6,129 bases of DNA from Blastocatellia bacterium (GTDB lineage Bacteria; Acidobacteriota; Blastocatellia; Pyrinomonadales; Pyrinomonadaceae): NCBI GenBank assembly GCA_003487805.1, contig DNNE01000043.1, positions 1 to 6,129 on the forward strand. The letters are read 5' to 3'. The notes beneath the pieces were generated by a model. It saw only the letters and a list, made by a program, of their open reading frames with translations. It made no database searches and was not told the DNA's origin. Of this stretch, positions 5,962 through 6,129 are shown piece by piece. Numbering within the stretch: the first letter of the stretch is position 1; every line of letters begins with the position of its first letter. The position numbers and the translations under genes are program-made.

Positions 5962-6032
5962 TTGTGCGCTATCTGATGGGCGCTAAGCCGTCTGCGAATT
6001 ATGAATCGCATCCGCCGGCGGCGCCAGGGTAA
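5962..6032 (+). pseudogene. Remnant 3' end of a second S9 peptidase gene
   Basis: Read in frame from 5964 this gives VRYLMGAKPSANYESHPPAA then PG and a TAA stop at 6030-6032. It aligns without gaps to the C-terminus of the intact S9 peptidase (VRYLMGAAPPANYELKPPAA, PGQ) encoded at 3068-3139. By my count 54 of 66 nucleotides match across the 22 shared codons, with several changes synonymous, so it derives from a real coding paralogue rather than a recent copy. Upstream the frame meets TAG at 5946-5948 and similarity stops at about 5962, next to the M14 Shine-Dalgarno. The rest of the gene (about 2.3 kb) is missing. It is too short to be functional and has no start. Confidence 0.85.
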
Positions 6033-6103
6033 TAAAAAGATCGGCGATCGAAAACAGGCGTTGCCCACAAAGTACAGATTGTGGTTGAAGAATCAATCTG
6101 ATA
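6033..6103. other. Non-coding tail between S9 remnant and end repeat
   Basis: AT-richer than its surroundings, with no open frame. It holds a small inverted repeat, CCACAA (6065-6070) and TTGTGG (6079-6084), around an 8-nt loop. No T-tract follows, so it is not a convincing terminator. Upstream regulatory sequence for the minus-strand M14 gene could extend into it, but I see no clear promoter. Confidence 0.4.
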
Positions 6104-6129
6104 CAGAACCGCTTGCGCTAGCAAGCGGG
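6104..6129 (+). repeat. Inverted, diverged copy of the left-end hairpin repeat (cut by window end)
   Basis: These 26 bases match the reverse complement of the repeat at 1-31 and 40-70 at 22 of 26 positions. The core 6109-6128 is a perfect 8-bp hairpin, CCGCTTGC / GCAAGCGG, around a GCTA loop. Stem differences from the left copies preserve pairing: a C-G pair becomes T-A, and the G.T wobble becomes A-T. The window ends here, so the unit may continue. Confidence 0.8.

Noticed and set aside
6065..6084. CCACAA/TTGTGG hairpin as a terminator for the S9 remnant.
   Set aside because: 6-bp stem with an 8-nt loop and no T-tract; no stronger than expected by chance in AT-rich non-coding sequence.

Overview
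The window looks like chromosomal DNA of a soil-type Acidobacteriota member, probably class Blastocatellia (Pyrinomonadaceae-like). This is an inference: it rests on the mix of exported metallo- and serine peptidases, on a GC-rich hairpin repeat that I recall as widely dispersed in that group, and on general protein style. No rRNA, tRNA or other marker gene is present to confirm it.

Layout, left to right. (1) Positions 1-70 hold two identical 31-nt hairpin repeats with a 39-nt period. The second supplies the last codons and the stop of a minus-strand gene for a small exported protein of unknown function (51-689). (2) A short divergent intergenic gap (690-778) leads to a plus-strand S9-family serine peptidase (779-3139) with a signal peptide and a complete Ser-Asp-His triad. 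(3) Twelve bases after the peptidase stop begins a compact three-gene cassette of visibly lower GC (3151-4883). It encodes a 66-aa ribbon-helix-helix-like protein, a 173-aa minimal nucleotidyltransferase of the AbiEii/MNT type, and a 335-aa protein that fuses a short charged helical N-terminus to a PD-(D/E)XK nuclease-like domain. Gaps are 3 bp and then a 1-base TGATG overlap, so the three are almost certainly co-translated. (4) Converging from the right is an exported M14 zinc metallo-hydrolase of the succinylglutamate desuccinylase/aspartoacylase type (4894-5946, minus), with a strong Shine-Dalgarno. (5) Immediately upstream of it lies a 71-nt leftover of the 3' end of a second S9 peptidase gene (5962-6032, plus). 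It is about 82% identical to the end of the intact peptidase gene. (6) The window ends in a third, inverted and diverged copy of the hairpin repeat (6104-6129).

How it fits together. The outer genes look like ordinary secreted-enzyme genes of the host. The middle cassette looks acquired: GC is 45-50% in the rows I counted, against 57-65% in the flanking genes, and it sits exactly at the 3' end of the peptidase gene. Its most likely role is a toxin-antitoxin or defence-type unit: a DNA-binding antitoxin/autoregulator, a nucleotidyltransferase toxin, and a nuclease effector. The third gene is the most unusual part, because in similar gene pairs that I recall the downstream partner is a short helical protein without a nuclease domain. 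A 16-nt exact repeat links the nucleotidyltransferase and nuclease genes in the same reading frame. Duplicated S9 3' ends flank the cassette plus the M14 gene.
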